DNA of 17,572 bases from CAZEJK01 sp964512045 (GTDB lineage: Bacteria; Acidobacteriota; Thermoanaerobaculia; Thermoanaerobaculales; Sulfomarinibacteraceae). The translations under genes and the position numbers were made by a program. The notes beneath the pieces were generated by a model. It made no database searches and had not been told where the DNA came from. It saw nothing but the letters and a program-made list of their open reading frames with translations. Location of the stretch: the NCBI GenBank assembly GCA_964512045.1, contig CAZEJK010000101.1, forward strand, positions 1 through 17,572, written 5' to 3'. Positions 6,271 through 14,627 of the stretch are shown here, piece by piece (position 1 is the first letter of the stretch; the number at the start of each line of letters is the position of its first letter).

Positions 6271-8255
6271 TCCTCCAACGACTCGTGGTCGCGAACTTCG
6301 GTCAGTACCTGGGACGGCACGCGATCGAGCTGTCCCCCACCGACGCGAAACGTCCTGTGATCCTCTTCGGTGGGCTCAACGGCGCTGGGAAGACCACTCT
6401 GCTCGACGCGATCCACCTAGTGCTCCACGGGAAGAGGGCGCGCTTGGCGAAACGGAATGGCGGAAGCTACCCTGAGTACCTTGGCAGCGCCATCCATCGT
6501 GACGCCGACCCACGTCAGGGGGCCAGCGTGGAGCTGGAGTTCACCCACACGTCGGATGGGAAGCAGCATCTCTACCGCGTTGTTCGGGCTTGGCGCTCTA
6601 CCGGCAAGGGAATTGCCGAAGCTGTGGATGTCGAGGTGGACGGTCGCCTCGATCGCGTGGTGTCGGAGGCATGGGACGAGCGGGTTGAGCAGTTCATGCC
6701 GGCGGGGCTGGCGCCCCTGCTCCTGTTCGACGGCGAGCAAATCGCGGACCTGGCGGACCTGACGAAGTCACGTGAGGTGCTGCGGAACGGCCTGCACTCC
6801 CTCCTGGGCCTCGATCTAGCCGATCAGCTGATCCAGGATCTCGCGGTCCTCGAGCGCCGTACTCGCGCAAAGGCGACCGCCGAAGCCGACGGGGGTGACT
6901 ACGTCGCTGTGCAAGCCGAGCTCGACAAGATGCAGCAGGCCGTCGATGAAGCCGCGCAGCAAGTCGGAGCCGCCAAGGTGGAGCACGACGAGGCCGAGAA
7001 GAGGCGCCGCGAGTTCGAGCGGAGGTTCGAGAGGGCTGGCGGGAAGCGCTTTGAGCAACGAGTCCAGATCGAGAGCGCTGCGCAGCGGGCCCGTGAACAC
7101 GTGCAGCTGTGCGAGCGTCACCTTGTCGAGCTGGCCGGAGGACCGGCCCCTCTGCTGATGGTGTCCGAGCTGGTGGGTGCAGTCGAGAAGCAGGCTGGGA
7201 TCGAGGAGCGCGCGCACAAGGCCGGTCTCTTGAGAAGCGTTCTCAGCCAACACGATAGGGAGGCGGCGGATCGGCTCAAGGATGCAGGGGTAGACAGGGC
7301 CGCCATGGCGGCGTTCCGCCGCTTCAGCCGGGAGCAGCTGGATCGACTCCGCGTGGAGGCGGCGCGCAAGGTCTACCTCCAGCTGTCCGAGCCCTGCCAA
7401 GCCGCGGTCGCCGGCCTCGTGGGCGGTGGACTCAGCCAGATCCGCCGAGAGCTTCGCCGGCTGATGAGCCAGTACGAAGACGCAGCGACGCGCCTGGCTG
7501 ACCTCGATCGGGAGCTGGCTGCCATCCCCGACGATGCGGCGATCGCGGGGCTTCTCGATGAGCAATCCGAGGTAGCAGCCCAGATCGAGGCGGCTGCGGC
7601 GAAGCTGGCAGTCTGCAATGAGCGCCTGCTCCGCGCTCGAGCGGATCGGGACGCCGCGCACGCCCGGCGGGCTAAGGTTCTCGGGCGGCGAGTCGATGCG
7701 GACTTCGAGAACGAGGACCGGGGTCGGATGTTGGACTTCTCGGCAAGGAGTCGAGCGCTTCTCGTGGAGTTCCGTGCAGCCGTCCTCCGCAAGCACCTGG
7801 ACCGGATTCGCGACGTGATGCTGGACAGCTTCCACTCGCTGCTCCACAAGCAGGGCCTCATCACGGACATCCAGATCGAGCCGGACACACTTGAGGTTCG
7901 ACTCTACGGGAGGGACTCGATGGAGCTTCCTGCCGATCAGCTAGCAGCCGGTGAGCGGCAGATCCTTGCGGTTGCTCTCCTCTGGGGTCTCGCCCGTGCA
8001 TCAGGGCGCCCGCTGCCCACTGTGATCGATACGCCGCTGGGAAGGCTGGACTCGCAGCACCGCCACCGACTGGTGACAGAGTACTTCCCGCGGGCCAGCC
8101 ACCAGGTGGTGCTCCTTTCGACCGACGAGGAGATCGACGCTGCCCAATTCAAGCGGCTGCGGCCGTACGTCGGCCGGCAGTATCGCCTCGAGTTCGATAG
8201 CTCGGCCGGATCGACCCGTGTGGTTCCCGGCTACTTCTGTGGGGAGGATGCGTGA
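6267..8255 (+). CDS. dndD: DndD, SMC/Rad50-like ATPase of the modification complex
   Basis: DndD is an ABC-type SMC-like ATPase that, with DndC and DndE, is thought to open or nick DNA for sulfur insertion. The 662 residues have the usual length. Walker A, GLNGAGKT, is at 36-43. The DndD-type LLLFDGEQI is at about 151-159. A long charged helical region, probably coiled coil, fills the middle. The signature LAAGERQ lies near 559, Walker B VIDTP near 586 with the catalytic-region Asp at about 588, and the D-loop GRLD near 592. No CxxC zinc hook is seen. The ATG at 6267 overlaps the dndC stop in an ATGA arrangement, preceded by GGGGAG. Its own stop overlaps the dndE GTG start. Confidence 0.94.
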   Translation: MILQRLVVANFGQYLGRHAIELSPTDAKRPVILFGGLNGAGKTTLLDAIHLVLHGKRARLAKRNGGSYPEYLGSAIHRDADPRQGASVELEFTHTSDGKQHLYRVVRAWRSTGKGIAEAVDVEVDGRLDRVVSEAWDERVEQFMPAGLAPLLLFDGEQIADLADLTKSREVLRNGLHSLLGLDLADQLIQDLAVLERRTRAKATAEADGGDYVAVQAELDKMQQAVDEAAQQVGAAKVEHDEAEKRRREFERRFERAGGKRFEQRVQIESAAQRAREHVQLCERHLVELAGGPAPLLMVSELVGAVEKQAGIEERAHKAGLLRSVLSQHDREAADRLKDAGVDRAAMAAFRRFSREQLDRLRVEAARKVYLQLSEPCQAAVAGLVGGGLSQIRRELRRLMSQYEDAATRLADLDRELAAIPDDAAIAGLLDEQSEVAAQIEAAAAKLAVCNERLLRARADRDAAHARRAKVLGRRVDADFENEDRGRMLDFSARSRALLVEFRAAVLRKHLDRIRDVMLDSFHSLLHKQGLITDIQIEPDTLEVRLYGRDSMELPADQLAAGERQILAVALLWGLARASGRPLPTVIDTPLGRLDSQHRHRLVTEYFPRASHQVVLLSTDEEIDAAQFKRLRPYVGRQYRLEFDSSAGSTRVVPGYFCGEDA

Positions 8256-8638
8256 GACACCCGATCGAGCACATCAAGCTCTCGCAGTCCGCCCGAGACC
8301 AGCTCATCGTCCTGAAGCGGCACACCGGTGTCGCCAACTGGAACGTGCTCTGCAGGTGGGCTTTCTGCGCATCGCTGGCAGAGCCCTCCGTTCCACCCGA
8401 CGCGAAGATCGCGGCCGATTCCAACGTCGAGATGAGCTGGAGGGTCTTCGGCGGTCCGCACGAGGAGGTCTACATGGCGTTGCTGCGCGAGCGATGTCAC
8501 CGGGACGGGCTCGGGACCGAGCCGGACGTCCTTGCCCACCAGTTCCGTCTGCATCTGCACCGTGGCATTGGGTATCTGGCGGGAAACCGAAGCATTCGAT
8601 CTATTGCAGACATGTTCAAGACCCTGCCCGCTCGGTAG
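8252..8638 (+). CDS. dndE: DndE, nicked-DNA-binding subunit
   Basis: DndE is a small protein that forms a tetramer and binds nicked double-stranded DNA; it completes the DndCDE modification complex. The 128-residue product fits the family length. It begins with a segment rich in Lys and Arg (IKLSQSARDQLIVLKRHTG) and ends with HLHRGIGYLAG (about 101-111), which matches the family's conserved C-terminal region. The start is GTG at 8252, with GGGGAGG 4 nt upstream and a 4-nt overlap (GTGA) with the dndD stop. An ATG at 8248 is out of frame. The stop is 4 nt before the next gene, so the operon continues. Confidence 0.9.
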   Translation: MRHPIEHIKLSQSARDQLIVLKRHTGVANWNVLCRWAFCASLAEPSVPPDAKIAADSNVEMSWRVFGGPHEEVYMALLRERCHRDGLGTEPDVLAHQFRLHLHRGIGYLAGNRSIRSIADMFKTLPAR

Positions 8639-8642
8639 TCGG

Positions 8643-10109
8643 ATGCACCCTGCCCACCGCGTCGCCCGCCACAAGACTGCAATTCGCAGGACGAGCCTGT
8701 CGAGACCCGTCCGGCGCGCAATCGAGGACGGCCTGGTTCCCGACGGCTGTCGGGTCCTTGACTATGGATGCGGTCGGGGCGACGACGCGCGGGTCCTGCG
8801 GCGGCGCGGCTACCACGTCGCCGCCTGGGATCCCGTTCACCGTCCGAAGGGCAGTTTGAGCAGCGCCGACGTCGTCAACCTGGGATACGTCGTCAATGTC
8901 ATCGAGAGGCACGACGAACGCGCGGAGACCCTGCGGCGGGCGTGGAGCTTCGCGGAGCAGCTGCTTGTCGTTTCGACCCGTCTTGCCGGCGAGTTTGACG
9001 ATCTTGAGCTGACGCCCCATGCAGACGGGGGGATGACCCGGCTCGGCACGTTCCAGAAGTTCTTCGAGCAGGCCGAGCTACGCAGCTGGGTGGAGTCGGT
9101 GCTCGGATTTCCGCCCGTTCCCGCCGCCCCGGGCGTCATGTACGTCTTCCGCGACGAGAAGGCGCGGGAGCAGTACGTCGCCTCGCGTCATCGGAGGCGG
9201 ACGAGTGCCCCGCGGCTCCGGCTGAGCGACCAGCTCTTCGCCCAGCATAAGACGCTCTTCGCGGCTCTTGCTGGGTTCCTCGCGGCCAGAGGAAGGCTAC
9301 CCGCGGCGGATGAGCTTCCCGAAGCGGAGGGCCTGGTGGAGGTCGCGGGAAGCCTTCGACGCGCGTCGCAGGTACTACGCCGGGTCGCCGAGCAGCCGGA
9401 GGTCTGGGAGAGGGCGCGCAATGAGAGGAGCCAGGACCTGTTAGTCTACCTTGCCTTGTCGCATTTCGAGGGTCGGCCGCGGTTCGGTCGGCTCCCTGAC
9501 GACCTCCAACGCGATGTCCGGGCGTTCTTTGGGAGCTACACGCGCGCGTGCGCGGCGGCGGATGCACTCCTATACTCGTTAGGGAAGAACGAAGCCCTTG
9601 ACGCGGAAATCCGGGAATCACCAGTCGGGAAGGAGACGGGGCAGGCGCTGTATGTCCATAGAAGCGCCCTCGACCTCCTGCCGCCAGCGCTTAGGATCTA
9701 CGAAGGATGCGCACGGGCGCTCATCGGCGAGGTCGAGGACTCGAACGTCGTCAAGCTCGGGCGTGGAGCCGCCGTCATCTCGTACCTCTCCTACCCGAGC
9801 TTCGAGCGTGCACCGCACCCCGTGCTGGCCTGGGCGGTCACGGTGAACCTGAGGACATTCCGCGTTCGCCGGACCCGATTCTGGGAGCGTGACAACCGGC
9901 CGGTCCTCCATCGGAAGGAGCTACTCGTTGGCCCTGAGCACCCTTTGCGGCCGAAGTTCGAACGCTTGACGCGACAGGAGGAGCGCTGGGGGCTGTTCGA
10001 CGAGCCCGCTATCATTGGCACGGAGGACGGATGGCAGGAGACGCTCACGCGGTGGGGAGCCCAGCTCATCGGGCATCGGGTGGTCCGAGCCGAGGCACAC
10101 CCCTCGTGA
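8643..10109 (+). CDS. DNA phosphorothioation-associated putative methyltransferase
   Basis: This 488-residue protein matches the family of putative methyltransferases found in dnd loci. The N-terminal stretch RHKTAIRRTSLSRP (residues 9-22) is a recurrent family signature. It is followed by a class I SAM-binding motif, VLDYGCGRGDD (38-48), and an acidic strand-end residue in VAAWDP. The remaining 300 or so residues are an extension specific to the family. The substrate is unknown; it could be DNA, RNA or a cofactor. The ATG at 8643 begins 4 nt after the dndE stop, so it is surely in the same transcript. The ribosome binding site is weak, consistent with coupling to dndE translation. The annotation as a methyltransferase rests on the fold; no activity is established from sequence. 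Confidence 0.87.
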   Translation: MHPAHRVARHKTAIRRTSLSRPVRRAIEDGLVPDGCRVLDYGCGRGDDARVLRRRGYHVAAWDPVHRPKGSLSSADVVNLGYVVNVIERHDERAETLRRAWSFAEQLLVVSTRLAGEFDDLELTPHADGGMTRLGTFQKFFEQAELRSWVESVLGFPPVPAAPGVMYVFRDEKAREQYVASRHRRRTSAPRLRLSDQLFAQHKTLFAALAGFLAARGRLPAADELPEAEGLVEVAGSLRRASQVLRRVAEQPEVWERARNERSQDLLVYLALSHFEGRPRFGRLPDDLQRDVRAFFGSYTRACAAADALLYSLGKNEALDAEIRESPVGKETGQALYVHRSALDLLPPALRIYEGCARALIGEVEDSNVVKLGRGAAVISYLSYPSFERAPHPVLAWAVTVNLRTFRVRRTRFWERDNRPVLHRKELLVGPEHPLRPKFERLTRQEERWGLFDEPAIIGTEDGWQETLTRWGAQLIGHRVVRAEAHPS

Positions 10110-10155
10110 CTAGGCTCCAGGACCGAGTTGGCACGCGAACGGAGGCGTCGCTGAT

Positions 10156-12249
10156 ATGAGCAGTGGAGAACGGACCAGGGGCGCCGTCGAAGCGCCTCGA
10201 CGATCAAGCCCTGGACCCGACGACCCAATCGAGGCCCTTGATCCATCGAGCCTGCTACGGCCGCTGCTCGGGATGCTCGCGCGCATCCTCGACGTCCGAA
10301 CTGTCGCCGACTTGGCCGAGTTCGACAGCCGCGTCGCGGCCCTGATCCAGGGCGTCGGGAAGACTAGGCTGGCCGAGCTGGAGGATCTGCAGGACCGTGC
10401 GCGACGGATCTGTGACACTCAATGCGAAGAGGGGGATCCGCTCTCGCCCAGGTCGGTCGCTCGGTCGGAGGATCCAATCGCAGTCCTCGCGCCGCCCGCC
10501 CTGCTCTCGGCGGTGCTCGATGCCTTGGGCCGGCAGATGGGTGTTCGGTCGATAGCGGATCTCGCTGCTCTCGACCTGGCCATTGCCAAGCGCATCAAGG
10601 GCATCGGGCGGCGCAAGCTCAAGGCTCTGGGCGAGCTCAGGGACCGCGCCTTGAAGGTCTGCGACCAGCCTCTTCGAACCGGAACGGAGGCTCCGAACCC
10701 GTCGTTCCCAGTAACGCAACTCGGCGAACTCCTGGTTGCTGCGCATTACCTGACGGGCGCCACGACGCTCGCCGATCTGCCCTGCGTTGACTGGCAAGTT
10801 CTGCTTGACGCGACGGGCCAGGACGTGACCACTCCGCTGGAGGATCTCGTACCGACGTCTTTCGCCTTCTTCGATGTGCCCTTGGTCGTTCGAACCGCTC
10901 TCGGCCGGTTGGGCGAGCGCGAGCGGGAGATCCTCATCCGAACCGCCCTGGCTCCACGCGACGACCGAGACACATTGGAGTCGATCGGGGATGACTTCTC
11001 CGTCACCCGCGAGCGCATCCGCCAGATTAGGATCCGAGCCCTGAGTACGTTCGATGCCATCACGTCACCCGTGCTTGGCCGGATCGCCCCCTGGCTCGTC
11101 CGTCTGGCCGGCCAGGCGTCCAGGGTGTCATCGCTTCCTATCCGCTGGAATCGGCTGCTCGTTCAGGAGACCAACGAGGAGGCAAGGAGAGTCTGCGTCT
11201 CCGCAATGCGGCGCGCGGCCGGGTACGCCGTCGGTGCCGATGGCTGGGCACGGACTGAATCGGCGGAGGCCGCGCTCCGTGGGGCTCAGGCTCGGCTCCT
11301 GGAAGCGGGCCAGTCGCGCGGCATCGTCCCCAACGAGGCCATCGCGAACATCCTCGATGGCCACATTGCGTTCGACGACGAGCGCGACGCATTCCTGAAG
11401 GACGTCGTCGGGTTGACGAGTTTCGAGGGGCGGTGGGTCGTGAACGGTTCCGCGAAGACCCGCGTCCGGGCGGCGCTCGCGATCCTCGGTGGCCCCGCAA
11501 CGAAGGCAGAGATCGGCCAGCTCACTGGCCTCGATCCGTCGCGCGTCGGCAGCTACCTGTCGGCGATCCCCGGCGTCTGTCGAGCCGACAAGGAGCGCTG
11601 GGCCTATGAGGAGTGGGTAGACGATCCCTACGACGGGATCGTCGGGGAGATCCTCCAACGGATCGAGGAGGATGGAGGCTCCACCACCCTCGAACGTCTG
11701 GTGCGGGAGCTGCCGGAGATGTTCGCAGTCAGTGAGGTCTCGGTCCGGGCGTACCTGGCGACCCCCAGGTTCGTAATCGAGGGCGCGACCGTGCGCGAAG
11801 CATCTGAAGCCGAGATCGCGGCGACGCACTACGGGCACGTAAAGAACGTTGCGACGGCGGTTCGACTGGATGACGGCACATGGGCCGCCCGGCTCGCGAT
11901 CGAGCAGCGGCACCTCGATGGCTACTCCGCCGGCCTACCTGCTCCGGTAGCGAGGGCGGCGGGGCTGGAGCCGGGCGAGTCATTGCTCGTTGAAGTCGAG
12001 GGCTTCCCACATGCGGTGAGCCTCAGCTGGCGGCTCGAAAGCTTGACCCGCCTCGTAGCTCTCGGTCGGTTGGCCCCCGTGCTGGCGTCCCTGAACGTCT
12101 CGCCCGGCGATGAACTCGTCGTCGCGCCGGGGAGGGAGCGCATCCGGATCTTCCGGGCCGAGGAGGCGCCCATCGACGCCCAGGCACGCCCTGGCGGCAC
12201 GCCGCAGGTTGAGGTACAATCGGTCCTCGACGAACTGTTCCGACGTTGA
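10156..12249 (+). CDS. Sigma region-4-like HTH protein with N-terminal HhH repeats
   Basis: I do not recognise a named family for the whole 697-residue protein, but its parts are clear. Two tandem repeats at residues 23-87 and 106-170 each begin DPI-L-P--LL. Both contain VRTVADL/VRSIADL and a GVGKTRL/GIGRRKL loop, resembling the helix-hairpin-helix of the RNA polymerase alpha C-terminal domain. Residues about 247-300 resemble sigma-70 region 4.2: LGEREREIL, then SIGDDFSVTRERIRQIR. The middle, around 430-600, holds winged-helix-like segments, and the last 130 residues are unassigned. The gene lies 46 nt after the methyltransferase and 7 nt before the PLD-helicase start. It could bind DNA within the restriction module or regulate the operon. 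GGAGG lies 10 nt before the ATG. Confidence 0.75.
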   Translation: MSSGERTRGAVEAPRRSSPGPDDPIEALDPSSLLRPLLGMLARILDVRTVADLAEFDSRVAALIQGVGKTRLAELEDLQDRARRICDTQCEEGDPLSPRSVARSEDPIAVLAPPALLSAVLDALGRQMGVRSIADLAALDLAIAKRIKGIGRRKLKALGELRDRALKVCDQPLRTGTEAPNPSFPVTQLGELLVAAHYLTGATTLADLPCVDWQVLLDATGQDVTTPLEDLVPTSFAFFDVPLVVRTALGRLGEREREILIRTALAPRDDRDTLESIGDDFSVTRERIRQIRIRALSTFDAITSPVLGRIAPWLVRLAGQASRVSSLPIRWNRLLVQETNEEARRVCVSAMRRAAGYAVGADGWARTESAEAALRGAQARLLEAGQSRGIVPNEAIANILDGHIAFDDERDAFLKDVVGLTSFEGRWVVNGSAKTRVRAALAILGGPATKAEIGQLTGLDPSRVGSYLSAIPGVCRADKERWAYEEWVDDPYDGIVGEILQRIEEDGGSTTLERLVRELPEMFAVSEVSVRAYLATPRFVIEGATVREASEAEIAATHYGHVKNVATAVRLDDGTWAARLAIEQRHLDGYSAGLPAPVARAAGLEPGESLLVEVEGFPHAVSLSWRLESLTRLVALGRLAPVLASLNVSPGDELVVAPGRERIRIFRAEEAPIDAQARPGGTPQVEVQSVLDELFRR

Positions 12250-12256
12250 GGAGTGC

Positions 12257-14431
12257 ATGGCTGGACTGAGGGACACCGACTGGCGGGTCGGCTATTGCAG
12301 CGACGAGGACGATCTCGTCGCCGTGTTCTATGAGCCGGCGATGTCGTTGTCGATCTCATACGACCGCGCCGTGGGCTACTTCAGCAGCCAGGCCCTCGCG
12401 CTTGTGGCCGTTGGCATCAAGCGACTCTACGAGCGGAACGGGAAGATGCGGTTGATAGCATCGCCGGCAATGTCGGTCGAGGACCGCGAGGCCATCCGTC
12501 TCGGACACCTCTGCCGAGAGCACCTCTTGGAGCAACGGCTCTTGGACTACCTTGATCCAGCGCGGCTTACTGCGGACGAGGAGTACCGCCTTCGGCTCCT
12601 GAGCGGGATGGTCGCCGACGGGCTCCTCGTGGTCCGAATCGCGGTCAAGGAGGACCTCGACGGCATCCTGAACCTCTACCACGAGAAGATCGGAGTTTTC
12701 ACAGACGACCACGGCGACTACTTGACCTTCATAGGGTCCCCGAACGAGTCGTGGAACGGATGGGTCGGCAACGCCGAGTCGTTCGCTCTCCACACCTCCT
12801 GGGGACCGACGGCGGCGCACGCCGCACACGAGCGCTCGCTGTTCGAGCGCACATGGGAAGGGCGGAGACCGCGCGTGCCGGTCTTCGAGGTTCCGGAGGC
12901 GGTCAAGAAGGCGCTCTTCGAGCGCTTCCCTCCGAGGGGTCCCGACGGAGCGCTGCCGACGCTGCGGGGGGCCGCCCCGTCCGTCAAATTGGATCTCCCT
13001 GGTTGGCTCCAGGACGGGAAGAGGATCCACCAGTACCAGAAGGATGCCGTGAACCGGTGGCTCGAGGCCGAAGGCCAGGGCGTGTTCGCGATGGCGACCG
13101 GGACAGGGAAGACGATCACGGCTCTGGTGGCCACCCTTCAACTAAGTCGGGCTGTCGGCGACTCCGCGCTGCTGGTCCTGGTTGCTGTGCCCTCGAAGGA
13201 CCTCGTAACCCAGTGGGCCCGCAACGCTGCGCAGTTCGGCTTAGCAGCGATCGAGTGCCATAGCGGCCACAGCGCCCGATGGCCTGCCGATCTTTCCGCG
13301 GTCCTCCAGCGGCTGCGGTTCGGAGGCGCCGGCGTCGAGATGGTCATCACGACGGCCGACACGCTGACGACGTCTCGGTTCGCCGATGTCCTTCGGCGCT
13401 ACGACGGCCGGATGCTCTTCATCGCCGATGAGATGCACTCCTTGGGAACCCAGCGGCGCCTGGCGGCGCTGCCAGATGCGCAGCATCGGCTCGGGCTGTC
13501 GGCGACTCCGCGGCGTCACGGCGACGAACTGGGCACCCAGCAACTGCTCGCCTACTTCGGGTCGATCTGCCAGCGGATCGGAATAAGGGAGGCGATCCAG
13601 CTGGGCGCACTGGTGCCGTATGACTACAAGCCCATCCTCGTGCCGCTTGCTGAAGACGAGATGGTCAAGTACCGGGAGCTGTCGGCGCGCATCGCTGCGG
13701 CGCTCGGCGCCGGCGGCGGGAACATAGATGACCTCATGGACCAGGCAGGCTTCCTGCTCCTGGAGCGAAGCCGCCTGCTCGGGCACGCCGTCGCCAAGCT
13801 GCCAGCGCTGGCGGGCTTGATGCGCCCGCTCGCATCCTCGAGCCACAACTTGGTGTATGTCGCCGAGGGAAGCCACCCGCTCCACGAGACGCGGCAGCTC
13901 GAAGATGTGCTACACCTTCTGGGCGACGATCTCGGGATGGCGGCCAACGTATACACTGGCGAAACTCCAGCCCCCGAGCGGGCGGCCTACCAGCGCATGC
14001 TGCGCGATGGCAGCCTTCAGGCACTGATCGCCATGCGGTGCCTCGACGAGGGCATCGACATTCCCGAGGTCCGGCGTGGGGTCATCCTGGCATCAACGCA
14101 GAATCCGCGGCAGTTCGTTCAGCGGCGGGGTCGGATCCTGCGACGCGACGATGCAGGCGGGAAGACCAGCGCCGAATTGTACGACATACTCGTCGTTCCT
14201 GAACATCCGCCGCCGAAGTCGGACCCCACTTTCAAGACGGAGCGCCGCCTCGTCGGGCGGGAGTTGACAAGGGCGCTAGAACTTGCGTCGGCCTCAAGAA
14301 ATGGCCGTGACGTGCCGCCGCCAGAGCTGGTGCAAGTGATGGACCGCTACGAGCTCCTTGAGCTGGTAGCGGACTACAATCAGCCGGCCGAGTGGGATTC
14401 GGGAGGAGCGAATGTCTATGAGCGAACATGA
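12257..14431 (+). CDS. DNA phosphorothioation system restriction enzyme (PLD nuclease-SF2 helicase)
   Basis: The 724-residue protein fuses a phospholipase-D-type nuclease domain to a superfamily II helicase. Near the N-terminus, YDRAVGYFSSQALAL (35-49) and YHEKIGVF (141-148) followed by GSPNESW (160-166) give a single HxK-GSxN active site (H142, K144, N163). Such domains normally dimerise to cut DNA. The helicase has Walker A ATGTGKT (280-286), motif II DEMH (391-394), SATPRR (415-420) and motif VI QRRGRILRR (622-630). Members of this family occur in dnd loci and are thought to restrict DNA lacking PT. The ATG at 12257 follows a GAGGAG that overlaps the previous stop. It overlaps the next small gene by 20 nt. 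Confidence 0.88.
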   Translation: MAGLRDTDWRVGYCSDEDDLVAVFYEPAMSLSISYDRAVGYFSSQALALVAVGIKRLYERNGKMRLIASPAMSVEDREAIRLGHLCREHLLEQRLLDYLDPARLTADEEYRLRLLSGMVADGLLVVRIAVKEDLDGILNLYHEKIGVFTDDHGDYLTFIGSPNESWNGWVGNAESFALHTSWGPTAAHAAHERSLFERTWEGRRPRVPVFEVPEAVKKALFERFPPRGPDGALPTLRGAAPSVKLDLPGWLQDGKRIHQYQKDAVNRWLEAEGQGVFAMATGTGKTITALVATLQLSRAVGDSALLVLVAVPSKDLVTQWARNAAQFGLAAIECHSGHSARWPADLSAVLQRLRFGGAGVEMVITTADTLTTSRFADVLRRYDGRMLFIADEMHSLGTQRRLAALPDAQHRLGLSATPRRHGDELGTQQLLAYFGSICQRIGIREAIQLGALVPYDYKPILVPLAEDEMVKYRELSARIAAALGAGGGNIDDLMDQAGFLLLERSRLLGHAVAKLPALAGLMRPLASSSHNLVYVAEGSHPLHETRQLEDVLHLLGDDLGMAANVYTGETPAPERAAYQRMLRDGSLQALIAMRCLDEGIDIPEVRRGVILASTQNPRQFVQRRGRILRRDDAGGKTSAELYDILVVPEHPPPKSDPTFKTERRLVGRELTRALELASASRNGRDVPPPELVQVMDRYELLELVADYNQPAEWDSGGANVYERT

Positions 14432-14627
14432 CGCCGCCACGGCGCTCGACGCGGAGGCCATCAGGAGGCTGGTTCAGGGCATGTCGAAGCAGGAGCTGGC
14501 CATTTTCCGGGACGTCATCATCGACATTCGGGAACTTGGGGCGGGTATCAGCTCCGCTGCCGTCGTGGAGCTCGCGAAGAAGTACGCCGACAAGGCGCGG
14601 CGGCTCGCCTGCGATGGGGGAGAGTGA
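14412..14627 (+). CDS. Small helical protein of the restriction module
   Basis: This 71-residue protein starts 20 nt inside the end of the PLD-helicase gene, and its stop (TGA) shares one base with the ATG of the SMC-like gene in a TGATG junction. The tight packing and a good GGAGGAG at 14402-14408 argue that it is real. A second in-frame ATG at 14418 has better ribosome binding site spacing. It is predicted to be all-helical: IRRLVQGMSKQELAIFRDVI, then AVVELAKKYADKARRLA. It has no signal peptide, membrane segment or cysteine cluster. I do not recognise the family. It may be an adaptor between the helicase and the SMC-like ATPase. Confidence 0.72.
   Translation: MSMSEHDAATALDAEAIRRLVQGMSKQELAIFRDVIIDIRELGAGISSAAVVELAKKYADKARRLACDGGE

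Noticed and set aside
6816..7847. Minus-strand open frame of 343 codons
   Set aside because: It is antisense to the coiled-coil section of dndD and shows only the mirrored composition of that region.
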